Shown piece after piece: positions 20,855 to 27,727 of a stretch of 64,000 nt of DNA. The stretch is from Neoasaia chiangmaiensis (GTDB lineage Bacteria; Pseudomonadota; Alphaproteobacteria; Acetobacterales; Acetobacteraceae). The stretch's first letter is position 1. Each line of letters begins with the position of its first letter. The stretch spans positions 2,700,001 to 2,764,000 of the forward strand of contig NZ_CP014691.1 of the NCBI RefSeq assembly GCF_002005465.1, in the 5' to 3' direction. The notes under the pieces are model-generated. The model was not told the DNA's origin, ran no database searches, and was given only the letters and a program-made list of their open reading frames with translations. A program made the translations under genes and the position numbers.

Positions 20855-22095
20855 TATGACACCGAGTGTAGATCCTTGTCAAAAATGTCACGCTGCAACT
20901 CGAATGTACGGGCCAGAAGCGGTGCGAGTGCGGTTCGCCCGTCGCATCGCAGCCACTCCTCCAGTGCGGCGCGGAAAGCGGCGATGCTGCTGCGTGCCAG
21001 AACGGATGCCGCCAGATGGGTGTTGTCGCTGGCGGGCAATCGGTCACGCCAGGCGTCGATGATGCTTTCCTCCCATGCGGCGTATTTGCGCAGGCTATGC
21101 ACCCGCAGGGCCGGCGACTGTTCGATCAGGCGCACCAGCGCGAGGCATTCCTTCGTTGTCGGTGCAATCCGCTTGATCACCGTTGTGAAGGCCCGGCGCA
21201 TTGCGGGGCCGGGCTGCTCGTCCGGTGCCGCTTGTGCCATCGTCTCCCGCAGGACATCGGTCATGGTGGACGCCCAGGCGAAGACGATATCGCCTTTTGT
21301 GTCGAAATATCGGAAGAGCGTGCGGCGGGACACGCCAGCGGCGGCGGCGATCTCATCAACCGTGACGGCCTCGAAGCCGCGTCCGGCGAACAGATGCATG
21401 GCTTCGGCGATCAGCTTCGTTCGGACCCGAGCCTGTTTCAGTTCCCGCAGTCCGGGAATACGGACATCTTCCCGAGCCGTCGCCGTTCGACGGCGGCCAT
21501 CGATCCAGCCATGACGAATGGCGATGGCAAGTTGCGCCGGCGTGTCGAGATCGAAACCCAATTCCGGCGCGTCCACGAAAATCGGGTTTTCGGTGCCTTG
21601 TTGCCAGATCTGGCCGAAGCCGCGATCACCCGTGAGGTTATCGGCCTGCGCCAGCGTGTGTCGCGAGATCAGCGCGGGAATGCCGTAGCTTTCGGCATCG
21701 TAGCGCGTGACGACGTCCCGTGTGCCCGCCCAGGTCCTCAGCAACGCGTCCAGATGGGGGAGTTGCAGGCGACACTGATCGACGCCGCTGAACAGCACGG
21801 GGCGCGTTGTCTTATGGGACTGTATGGCACGTGCCGCCGATCGGACGGACGTCGACAGGCCCTGTGGCCAGTCGGGGTTCTCGATGATGTTCGCGTTCAG
21901 GCCATTGAGATGGGTCGCCATGCCGCGATCGCCGAGGACGACGAAAAGGCGTGTCGGCTTCGTTTCCGCCAGAAGACGGGCTGCTCGCCGCAAGAGCGGT
22001 TCGCCGTCGATGGTCAGTTCCTGTTTCGGCTGTCCCAGGCGCGCGCTGCCACCTGCGCCAAGCAAAACGGCGTCATGGGAAAATCGCCGTGTCAT
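20854..22095 (-). CDS. MocA-like nucleotidyltransferase fused to a TetR-family regulator
   Basis: A 413-residue two-domain protein. Residues 7-193 form a MocA/MobA-like NTP transferase: the nucleotide loop LLGAGGSARLGQPKQ, PDWPQGLSTSVRSA, SGVDQC where family members have a DQP motif, SYGIPALISR, GDRGFGQIW and a closing FDLDTPAQLA. After a basic linker, residues 218-268 form a TetR helix-turn-helix (FEAVTVDEIAAAAGVSRRTLFRYFDTKGDI), and 269-405 a helical ligand-binding domain. No ATG, GTG or TTG precedes the TetR part within the linker, so separate translation is unlikely. The start at 22095 follows a GAGG 6 nt upstream. An earlier in-frame ATG at 22269 would run through the divergent mop gene. 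The first domain may add CMP to molybdopterin for the two xanthine-oxidase-family enzymes here. The joint role is unknown. Confidence 0.82.
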   Translation of the reverse strand: MTRRFSHDAVLLGAGGSARLGQPKQELTIDGEPLLRRAARLLAETKPTRLFVVLGDRGMATHLNGLNANIIENPDWPQGLSTSVRSAARAIQSHKTTRPVLFSGVDQCRLQLPHLDALLRTWAGTRDVVTRYDAESYGIPALISRHTLAQADNLTGDRGFGQIWQQGTENPIFVDAPELGFDLDTPAQLAIAIRHGWIDGRRRTATAREDVRIPGLRELKQARVRTKLIAEAMHLFAGRGFEAVTVDEIAAAAGVSRRTLFRYFDTKGDIVFAWASTMTDVLRETMAQAAPDEQPGPAMRRAFTTVIKRIAPTTKECLALVRLIEQSPALRVHSLRKYAAWEESIIDAWRDRLPASDNTHLAASVLARSSIAAFRAALEEWLRCDGRTALAPLLARTFELQRDIFDKDLHSVS

Positions 22096-22197
22096 ACGCG
22101 CCTCACATTGAACTGAATCAAAACGTCTTCTCGGGTTGCGGCGTTCAGCATTATGTCGCCAATTCGTGAATATCCAACGTGAAAAAGGAGAAACGCA

Positions 22198-22407
22198 ATG
22201 AAATTGAGTGCACGCAATCAGCTCAAGGGACGCATCGTGGAGATCGTGAAGGGGGCCACCACCTCCCATATCCGCATTGACGTGAACGGTACCGTCATCA
22301 CCAGCGCGATCACGAACGAGGCCGTGGCCGAACTGGATCTGGCCGTGGGGAAGACAGCCTATGCGGTCATCAAGGCATCGAGCGTGATGGTCGGCATCGA
22401 CGACTGA
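22198..22407 (+). CDS. mop: Molbindin (Mop), molybdate-binding protein
   Basis: A 69-residue single TOBE/Mop domain. It starts MKLSARNQLKGRIVEIVKG and contains the SAITNEAVAELDL and AYAVIKASSVMVG strands that form the oxyanion sites in oligomers. Molbindins buffer cytoplasmic molybdate for cofactor synthesis, which suits this neighbourhood. The ribosome-binding site AAAGGAG sits 9 nt before the ATG. The gene is divergent from the nucleotidyltransferase/TetR fusion (102-bp shared upstream region) and convergent with moaE, with only 3 bp between stop codons. Confidence 0.95.
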   Translation: MKLSARNQLKGRIVEIVKGATTSHIRIDVNGTVITSAITNEAVAELDLAVGKTAYAVIKASSVMVGIDD

Positions 22408-22418
22408 TCCTCAGTCGT
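22400..22418. terminator. Short hairpin spanning the convergent stop codons of mop and moaE
   Basis: ACGACTGA (22400-22407) and TCAGTCGT (22411-22418) are perfect 8-bp arms around a 3-nt loop. One arm contains the TGA of mop and the other the TGA of moaE. There is no T-tract. Any transcription stop between the two genes has to be here. Confidence 0.45.
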
Positions 22419-22890
22419 GATCGTGTCCGTGCGCGCCATGAGCGCCGTGGGCATGGTCGTGATCGCGGTGCAGGTGATGGCAGGCGACCCATTGGGTATC
22501 GCCATCGAGATAGCGCTCTTTCTTCCAGACCGGCAGGCGGAACTTGATCTCGTCGATAATGTAGCGGCACGCACGGAAAGCCGCATCCCGATGGGGGGCG
22601 GACACGCCGATCCAGACGGCAATGTCGCCGACATCGAGACTGCCGGTGCGATGCATGGCGATGGAATCGCTGATCTCGAAACGCGTCTGGGCTTCCGCCA
22701 GAATGGCCGCGCCTTCGTTCAGGGCCAGGGCTTCATATGATTCATAATCGAGGCCACTGACGGCGCGGCCCTCGTTGGTTTCGCGAACCCATCCTTCGAA
22801 AGCGCAGTAGCCGCCGGCGCGGGAGACGTGCAATTCGTCACGCAGCGCCGCGAGATCGACGGGCGCATCGGCCATGATGAACCGGCTCAT
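22411..22890 (-). CDS. moaE: Molybdopterin synthase catalytic subunit MoaE, with His-rich tail
   Basis: Large subunit of molybdopterin synthase (159 residues), which inserts two sulfurs, carried by MoaD thiocarboxylates, into precursor Z. Family features are GGYCAFEGWVRETNEGR near residue 26, YESYEALA near 52, HRTGSLDVGDIAVWIGVSAPHR near 80, and EIKFRLPVWKKE with the catalytic lysines near 123. The last 22 residues hold ten histidines alternating with Asp, Gly and Ala. This tail is absent from well-known MoaE proteins and could bind metal. The start at 22890 overlaps the moaD stop (ATGA), so the two subunits are translationally coupled. Confidence 0.95.
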   Translation of the reverse strand: MSRFIMADAPVDLAALRDELHVSRAGGYCAFEGWVRETNEGRAVSGLDYESYEALALNEGAAILAEAQTRFEISDSIAMHRTGSLDVGDIAVWIGVSAPHRDAAFRACRYIIDEIKFRLPVWKKERYLDGDTQWVACHHLHRDHDHAHGAHGAHGHDHD

Positions 22891-23129
22891 CCGCCCGTCA
22901 CCGGCGGGATGAAAACGACGGTGTCGCCATCGGCGAGCACCTGGTCCCACGGCCGGAAGGCGGCATTGATGGCGACCCGCATCTTCCGTGGTTCCAGCGT
23001 GAAGCGGTGGATGTCACGCAGCTCGTCATAAAGCGCCGCCGCGGAGAGGGCCTGCGTGTCGCGGGTTTCACGATGGCAGCCGGCCTGCTCCCGCATTTGG
23101 GCGAAATACTCCAGTTCTATGCGCGGCAT
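22887..23129 (-). CDS. moaD: Molybdopterin synthase sulfur carrier MoaD
   Basis: Ubiquitin-like small subunit (80 residues) that ends in the required Gly-Gly (FIPPVTGG). The C-terminal glycine is activated and thiocarboxylated by MoeB or an equivalent enzyme, which is not in the window. The start MPRIELEYFAQMREQAG has a GGAGG ribosome-binding site 6 nt upstream and overlaps the end of mobA by 13 bases. The stop overlaps the moaE start. Confidence 0.93.
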   Translation of the reverse strand: MPRIELEYFAQMREQAGCHRETRDTQALSAAALYDELRDIHRFTLEPRKMRVAINAAFRPWDQVLADGDTVVFIPPVTGG

Positions 23130-23713
23130 GCATCCTCCAGAAACCGCTGCGCGATGGCGCGCTCCTGCGGCGTATTGACATTGTCGAGCGCGCCCGGCGT
23201 GCGTGGCGGCAGAATGAGCGTATCGATATTGAGCAGACATTTGCGGGGGCAAAAGCGACCGCCGTCGACCTGGCTTTTCAGCTTCTCCAGCGCGCCCGGC
23301 TCCCAGATCGTGCAAAGGGGCTCCGGCAGGCCGTCATGTTCGCTGCGGAAGGCCGTGGCCACGTGTTGTTCGTCGCGTGCCGCGATCAGGGCTGCGAGTG
23401 TGGCGTCGTCCAGCATCGGCAGGTCACAGGCCAGCACCAGCCACGCGGCATCGGGATACGTGGCGTGCGCCGAAAGGATGCCGACGGCCGGTCCCGCAGC
23501 CGTTACGTTGTCGACGATCTGCGGAAAGGGCGCGCGCGTGGGATCGTTCTGCTGCGTATTGCGCACGGAGACGAAGGTGCGTTCCACATGCCGATCCAGC
23601 ATCGCGAAGGCATTGGCGAGTTGCGTGCGGCCACCGTAATGCAAGGCCGCCTTGTCCTGCCCCATGCGCGTGCTGGCGCCGCCGGCCAGCACGAGGCCGT
23701 AAAGCGGGCTCAT
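23117..23713 (-). CDS. mobA: Molybdenum cofactor guanylyltransferase MobA
   Basis: 198-residue NTP transferase. The nucleotide-binding start is LVLAGGASTRMGQDKAAL, followed by the metal-site region LACDLPMLDD near residue 95 and GLPEPLCTIWEPGAL near 125. Such enzymes attach GMP to Mo-molybdopterin to give the dinucleotide cofactor of DMSO-reductase-family enzymes. The LAGGxSxRMGxDK consensus is complete, so this copy looks like a true MobA. The fusion protein at 20854-22095 is closer to MocA, the CTP-using version. It is embedded in the moe/moa operon and overlaps both moaC (4 bases) and moaD (13 bases). Confidence 0.88.
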   Translation of the reverse strand: MSPLYGLVLAGGASTRMGQDKAALHYGGRTQLANAFAMLDRHVERTFVSVRNTQQNDPTRAPFPQIVDNVTAAGPAVGILSAHATYPDAAWLVLACDLPMLDDATLAALIAARDEQHVATAFRSEHDGLPEPLCTIWEPGALEKLKSQVDGGRFCPRKCLLNIDTLILPPRTPGALDNVNTPQERAIAQRFLEDACRA

Positions 23714-24192
23714 GACGGGCTACTCCCGAAATCGCGTTTGCCGCCCGATTTACCAAGCAACCGCACGTCATGGATGACCATGTCATGCGAGAGCGCCTTG
23801 CACATGTCGTAGATCGTCAGGGCGGCGATCGAGGCGCCGGTCAGTGCTTCCATCTCGACGCCGGTTTTGCCGGTGCATTTGACGCGGCAATCGATGATCG
23901 CCTCATCGCCGTCGATGGCGATCTCGACCTTGCAGCCATTGAGTGCCAGCGGGTGGCATAGCGGGATGAGCGTCGATGTCGCCTTCACGCCCATGACGCC
24001 TGCGATCTGCGCGACCGTCAGCACCGCGCCCTTGGCGGTCATGAAGCCTGCTTCCGCCAGGATCCGTGCGACATCCGGCGGAAAACGCAGCCGCGCCTGC
24101 GCGTGGGCCTGCCGTTCCGTGATGTCCTTGCCGCCGACATCGACCATGCGCGGTTGCTGACCGTTTTCGTCCACATGTGTGAGCGTTGCCAT
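23710..24192 (-). CDS. moaC: Cyclic pyranopterin monophosphate synthase MoaC
   Basis: Second enzyme of cofactor synthesis: it turns the MoaA product 3',8-cH2GTP into cyclic pyranopterin monophosphate. Length is 160 residues, nearly identical to the Escherichia coli protein. Conserved blocks are MVDVGGKDITERQA, LIPLCHPLALNG near residue 70, GVEMEALTGAS near 107 and IYDMCKAL near 121, with the active-site lysine and Asp region. The ATG at 24192 has a GGAGG about 5 nt upstream. An upstream in-frame ATG at 24264 would overlap moaA and is rejected. Confidence 0.95.
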   Translation of the reverse strand: MATLTHVDENGQQPRMVDVGGKDITERQAHAQARLRFPPDVARILAEAGFMTAKGAVLTVAQIAGVMGVKATSTLIPLCHPLALNGCKVEIAIDGDEAIIDCRVKCTGKTGVEMEALTGASIAALTIYDMCKALSHDMVIHDVRLLGKSGGKRDFGSSPS

Positions 24193-24193
24193 G

Positions 24194-25222
24194 TCAGCCT
24201 CCAATATAATGCATTTCGATTTTCTCGTCCGAATGCGCGGCGCGGCGTTCGGCGCGCTCCTCACTATAGCGGTCGCCGCGTTCGCGCCAGACCTGCGACA
24301 AAATCCCGCGCAGGGATGCGTCGTCTTCTTGGGCGCGTAGCACGGCGCGCAGGTCGGTGCCTTTGGTGGCGAAAAGGCAGGTATAGATCTGGCCGTCCGA
24401 CGAAAGCCGCGCGCGCGAACAATCGCCGCAGAATGGCGCGCTCACGGAGGAGATGAAACCGATCTCTCCCGCGCCGTCGGCATAGCGATAGCGGCGCGCC
24501 ACTTCGCCACGATAGCGCGGCGACAGCGGTTCGAGCGGCCAACGCGTATCGATACGGTCGCGCAACTCGCGTGATGACACGACCTCGTCCCGAACCCAGC
24601 CGTTGCGGTTGCCGACATCCATGTATTCAATGAAACGGACGGTGATGTCGCGATGCCGGAATTGGTCCAGAAGATCGAAAACGCCGGTATCGTTGATCCC
24701 GCGCTGAACCACCGTGTTGAGCTTGATGCCGCCCGGGAATGCCGCGGCGTCCGCGGCGTCGATCCCTTCCAGGACGGCGTCGAGTTGCGCGCGCCCGCCG
24801 CTCAGCCGGGCGAATGTCTCCGGATCGAGGCTGTCGAGGCTGACCGTTACGCGATGCAGTCCCGCGGCCTTTAATGCCTCAGCCTGCCGGGCGAGCAGCA
24901 CCCCATTGGTCGTCAGCGCGACGTCCTCGATGCCGGGCAGCCCAACCAGACGGGCAATCAGCACGGGCAGGTCCGGCCTGAGCAAAGGCTCACCGCCGGT
25001 CAGACGCAGTTTCGTCACACCCAGCTCGGCAGCGATCCGCGCCACGCGTTCGATTTCGTCGAAACTCAGTCGCTCGTTGGCCGCAAGAAAGCGGAAATTC
25101 TCGTGATAGGTCGATTCCGGCATGCAATAGGGGCAGCGGAAATTGCAGCGATCCATGACGGAAATCCGCAGATCCCGCAGGGGGCGTCCCAACCGGTCGC
25201 GCGGCGTCATCTCACCAGCCAT
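24194..25222 (-). CDS. moaA: GTP 3',8-cyclase MoaA (radical SAM)
   Basis: First enzyme of molybdenum cofactor synthesis, 342 residues. The N-terminal radical SAM cluster motif is CNFRCPYC. The SAM-binding segment LRLTGGEPLLR is near residue 72. The C-terminal GTP-binding cluster is C-x2-C-x13-C in FCGDCSRARLSSDG and YTC. The chain ends in Gly-Gly, which is essential in studied MoaA. The start at 25222 overlaps moeA by 11 bases. A second ATG at 25210, just after the moeA stop, is also possible. Confidence 0.95.
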   Translation of the reverse strand: MAGEMTPRDRLGRPLRDLRISVMDRCNFRCPYCMPESTYHENFRFLAANERLSFDEIERVARIAAELGVTKLRLTGGEPLLRPDLPVLIARLVGLPGIEDVALTTNGVLLARQAEALKAAGLHRVTVSLDSLDPETFARLSGGRAQLDAVLEGIDAADAAAFPGGIKLNTVVQRGINDTGVFDLLDQFRHRDITVRFIEYMDVGNRNGWVRDEVVSSRELRDRIDTRWPLEPLSPRYRGEVARRYRYADGAGEIGFISSVSAPFCGDCSRARLSSDGQIYTCLFATKGTDLRAVLRAQEDDASLRGILSQVWRERGDRYSEERAERRAAHSDEKIEMHYIGG

Positions 25223-26408
25223 GGAAAACCGCTGCCGTTCCGGCAGACGCGCTACCCTCGCCGGGCGGCAGTTCCACGAAGCCGTCGGTTGTTGCCAGAT
25301 GGCTGAAATCACCGGACGTGGAAGCCGGTTGCGGCGAGACGCAGGCGCATCCCCGCGCATCATGACGCAGACGCACAGGCACGAAACGGGCCAGGGTCGG
25401 AATGAGTGGTATGGCCGCATCGAGCATGACCGTGAAACGCTCAGGCGTCCTGGCACCCATGGCGGTGAGCAGCGACGGCACGACATAGCGCATGCAGCAT
25501 GTCAGGGCGGAGACGGGATTGCCCGGCAACGCGAAAATGCGCTGTCCCTGACGACCGATACCGAACCACATCGGCTTTCCGGGTCTCTGTGCGATCTTGT
25601 GGAAGATACGTTCGACACCAAGCCGCTCCAATGCGCGCGGCACGTAGTCGAAACTGCCCATCGACACGCCGCCGCTCAGGATGAGCACGTCATGAACGGA
25701 TAACGCCTTCTCCAGCGCGCGTATGGTGTCGTCCAGATCGTCGCCGGCCCAGTCGATGTGAATGTCGGTCAGGCCGCGCGTGCGGAGTGCGCCGGCCAGC
25801 GCCTGCTCGTTGGAACGGCGGATCTCCCATTCCTGCACAGGTCCCTCGACCGGCACGAGTTCATCGCCGGTCGACAGGATTCCGATGCTTGGCGATCGCG
25901 CCACCTCGACGCGCGCATAGCCGTTGGCCGCCAGAACGGCGAGGGCTGGTGCGTTCAGGCGGATACCCGGTTCAAGCAGCACGTCCCCGGTGCGGCAATC
26001 CGAGGCGCGGGCGTGAACGAATTGACCTGCTTCCGGCGTATAGCCCGGTTCGAGGCTGAACTGATCGTTCTGCTGACTCAGGCGCTCGATCGGGACGACG
26101 GTATCGCTTCCTTCGGGCAGGATGGCGCCTGTCGTAACGTTCAGGCAAGAATCGTCCGCAACCAGGCGCCCGACCGGCGCACCGGCACGTTGCGTGCCGT
26201 GGATGTGGAACGAGCGGACGTCGCCATGGCGGATCGCGATGCCATCCATCATCACCCGGTCGTAGGGCGGCTGGTCGCGTTCGGCCATGACGCGCTGGCG
26301 CAGGATGCGTCCTGAAGCCTGGCCCAGCAGCACCTTGTCGACACCGAAGTCGCCGACATTCTGCCGGATCATGGTTTCCGCCTGTGCTACGCTTGATAAT
26401 TCCGCCAT
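25212..26408 (-). CDS. moeA: Molybdopterin molybdotransferase MoeA
   Basis: Inserts molybdate into (adenylylated) molybdopterin, 398 residues. Recognisable blocks are RDQPPYDRVMMDGIAI near residue 45, TGAILPEGSDTVVPIE near 95, the MoCF_BIOSYNTH fold with IGILSTGDELV near 178, LILSGGVSMGSFDYV near 250 and LPGNPVSAL near 298. No gephyrin-like MogA domain is fused. It is the first gene of the leftward run moeA-moaA-moaC-mobA-moaD-moaE, in which neighbours overlap or nearly touch, so one transcript is likely. The ATG at 26408 is preferred. A GTG at 26444 with an AGGA 10 nt upstream would add 12 residues. Confidence 0.93.
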   Translation of the reverse strand: MAELSSVAQAETMIRQNVGDFGVDKVLLGQASGRILRQRVMAERDQPPYDRVMMDGIAIRHGDVRSFHIHGTQRAGAPVGRLVADDSCLNVTTGAILPEGSDTVVPIERLSQQNDQFSLEPGYTPEAGQFVHARASDCRTGDVLLEPGIRLNAPALAVLAANGYARVEVARSPSIGILSTGDELVPVEGPVQEWEIRRSNEQALAGALRTRGLTDIHIDWAGDDLDDTIRALEKALSVHDVLILSGGVSMGSFDYVPRALERLGVERIFHKIAQRPGKPMWFGIGRQGQRIFALPGNPVSALTCCMRYVVPSLLTAMGARTPERFTVMLDAAIPLIPTLARFVPVRLRHDARGCACVSPQPASTSGDFSHLATTDGFVELPPGEGSASAGTAAVFHGW

Positions 26409-26530
26409 CGAACGACAAATCGCCTCTACGCTGTAACGGAGCACAATATAGGTGTGTCCTGTGCCGATGGAATGGCGGGATGATCGATAAGTAGGTGTTC
26501 GATGTGGATTTTCGGTCTAGCGTCGCTTCC

Positions 26531-27535
26531 ATGCTTTCGACATCGAACGACATGACGCCATCGCATCTCGCCCAGTGGCCGTCCTGGCCAGAATACGGAC
26601 TGGTGGACGACCTGCTGCCATTCCTGTCCCGCTGGGCGGCGGAGGGACAGCGGGTTGCGCTGGCGACCTTGATGGAGATCACCGGCTCCTCGCCGCGTCC
26701 GCTGGGTAGCGAGATGGCGATTGCCGCCGACGGCAGTGTGGCCGGTTACGTCTCCGGTGGCTGCGTGGAGGCGGAGGTGGCGCGTGAGGCGCTGGACGTT
26801 CTGGCGAACGGCAAGCCCCTCTGGCTCGACTACGGCGAAGGCAGCCCCAACTTCGACATTCAGCTGACATGTGGCGGGCGGATCGGCATCTTCGTCCGGG
26901 AGATACGGGATCTCGCGTCATACGTGGCGCAACGCAAGGCCGCGTTCGATGCGCGGCGCGTGTCCACTGTCGTCACCGACGTGCGGGATGGCAGCATGAA
27001 CGTCATTCAGGGTGAGACCTGGCCGGAAACCGGCATGTTCGCGCGGCCGCACGTGCCGCAGACACGGCTGGTGATCGTCGGCGGGGACCCGGTGGCGCTG
27101 GCCTTGTCGAGACTTGCCCCGCAATTCGGGCTGGCCACCATGTTGCTGCGCCCTATGGGGCCCGAGAGGCCGCCGCTGGAGCTCGATGTGAGCCGATACG
27201 ACCGTCGCAGGCTTGAGACGGCATTAGGCGATCTGGTGCTCGATGGCTGGACGGCCGTTTACAGTCTCACACATGATAGCCATGACGATCTGCTCGTCGC
27301 ACGTCGGGCGCTGGATTCGGCGGCGTTCTGTGTCGGCGTGCTGGGAAGTCGGCGCAAGATAGCGGCACGGATGCGGGCACTCCAGCGGGAAGGGATTGGC
27401 AGCGAGTCGCTGCGTCGGCTCCATCTGCCGGCGGGATTGGCGATCGGCGCACGGACGCCGAACGAAATCGCCCTCTCGATTCTCGCACAGGTGGTGTCGA
27501 TGCGACCGCCGCCGCTGACGGCCGGATTCGGATGA
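26531..27535 (+). CDS. xdhC: XdhC/CoxI family molybdoenzyme maturation factor
   Basis: XdhC proteins bind molybdenum cofactor, help sulfurate it and insert it into xanthine-oxidase-family enzymes, which fits the two such enzymes in this window. The N-terminal XdhC_CoxI part includes ATLMEITGSSPRPLGSEMAI and GYVSGGCVEAEV, with the conserved Cys of the SGGC motif. The Rossmann-like C-terminal part has TRLVIVGGDPVALAL, VYSLTHDSHDD and CVGVLGSRRK, ending in AIGARTPNEIALSILAQVV. Start is uncertain: ATG 26531 is chosen, while GTG 26495 or ATG 26552 would also keep the domain. None has a strong ribosome-binding site. It is divergent from moeA. Confidence 0.9.
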   Translation: MLSTSNDMTPSHLAQWPSWPEYGLVDDLLPFLSRWAAEGQRVALATLMEITGSSPRPLGSEMAIAADGSVAGYVSGGCVEAEVAREALDVLANGKPLWLDYGEGSPNFDIQLTCGGRIGIFVREIRDLASYVAQRKAAFDARRVSTVVTDVRDGSMNVIQGETWPETGMFARPHVPQTRLVIVGGDPVALALSRLAPQFGLATMLLRPMGPERPPLELDVSRYDRRRLETALGDLVLDGWTAVYSLTHDSHDDLLVARRALDSAAFCVGVLGSRRKIAARMRALQREGIGSESLRRLHLPAGLAIGARTPNEIALSILAQVVSMRPPPLTAGFG

Positions 27536-27598
27536 CCGGTGCTGTCGGAATGTCATCAAAACCATGGTTGAAGATATTCCAAATCCTGTGCTAGGGCA

Positions 27599-27617
27599 TG
27601 ACCGAACCGAACGGTCA
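27599..27617. promoter_or_regulatory. Inverted repeat before the efflux operon, possible repressor site
   Basis: TGACCG (27599-27604) and CGGTCA (27612-27617) are perfect 6-bp arms around a 7-bp centre. A promoter-like TTGAAG lies at 27568-27573, with a TG-preceded TAGGGC at 27592-27597. The repeat would therefore sit over the transcription start, as TetR/MarR operators of EmrAB operons often do. No regulator gene is adjacent. Confidence 0.35.
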
Positions 27618-27727
27618 ATATCTGCATGGCCAAGGGTGACCGAGTTTTTCGGCGCGTTGCCCTCCAGCGGAAATTCTTGAGATCTTCTTCAATAAGCCGT
27701 CCGCTCGACGGCACCGAAAGGAACGAC

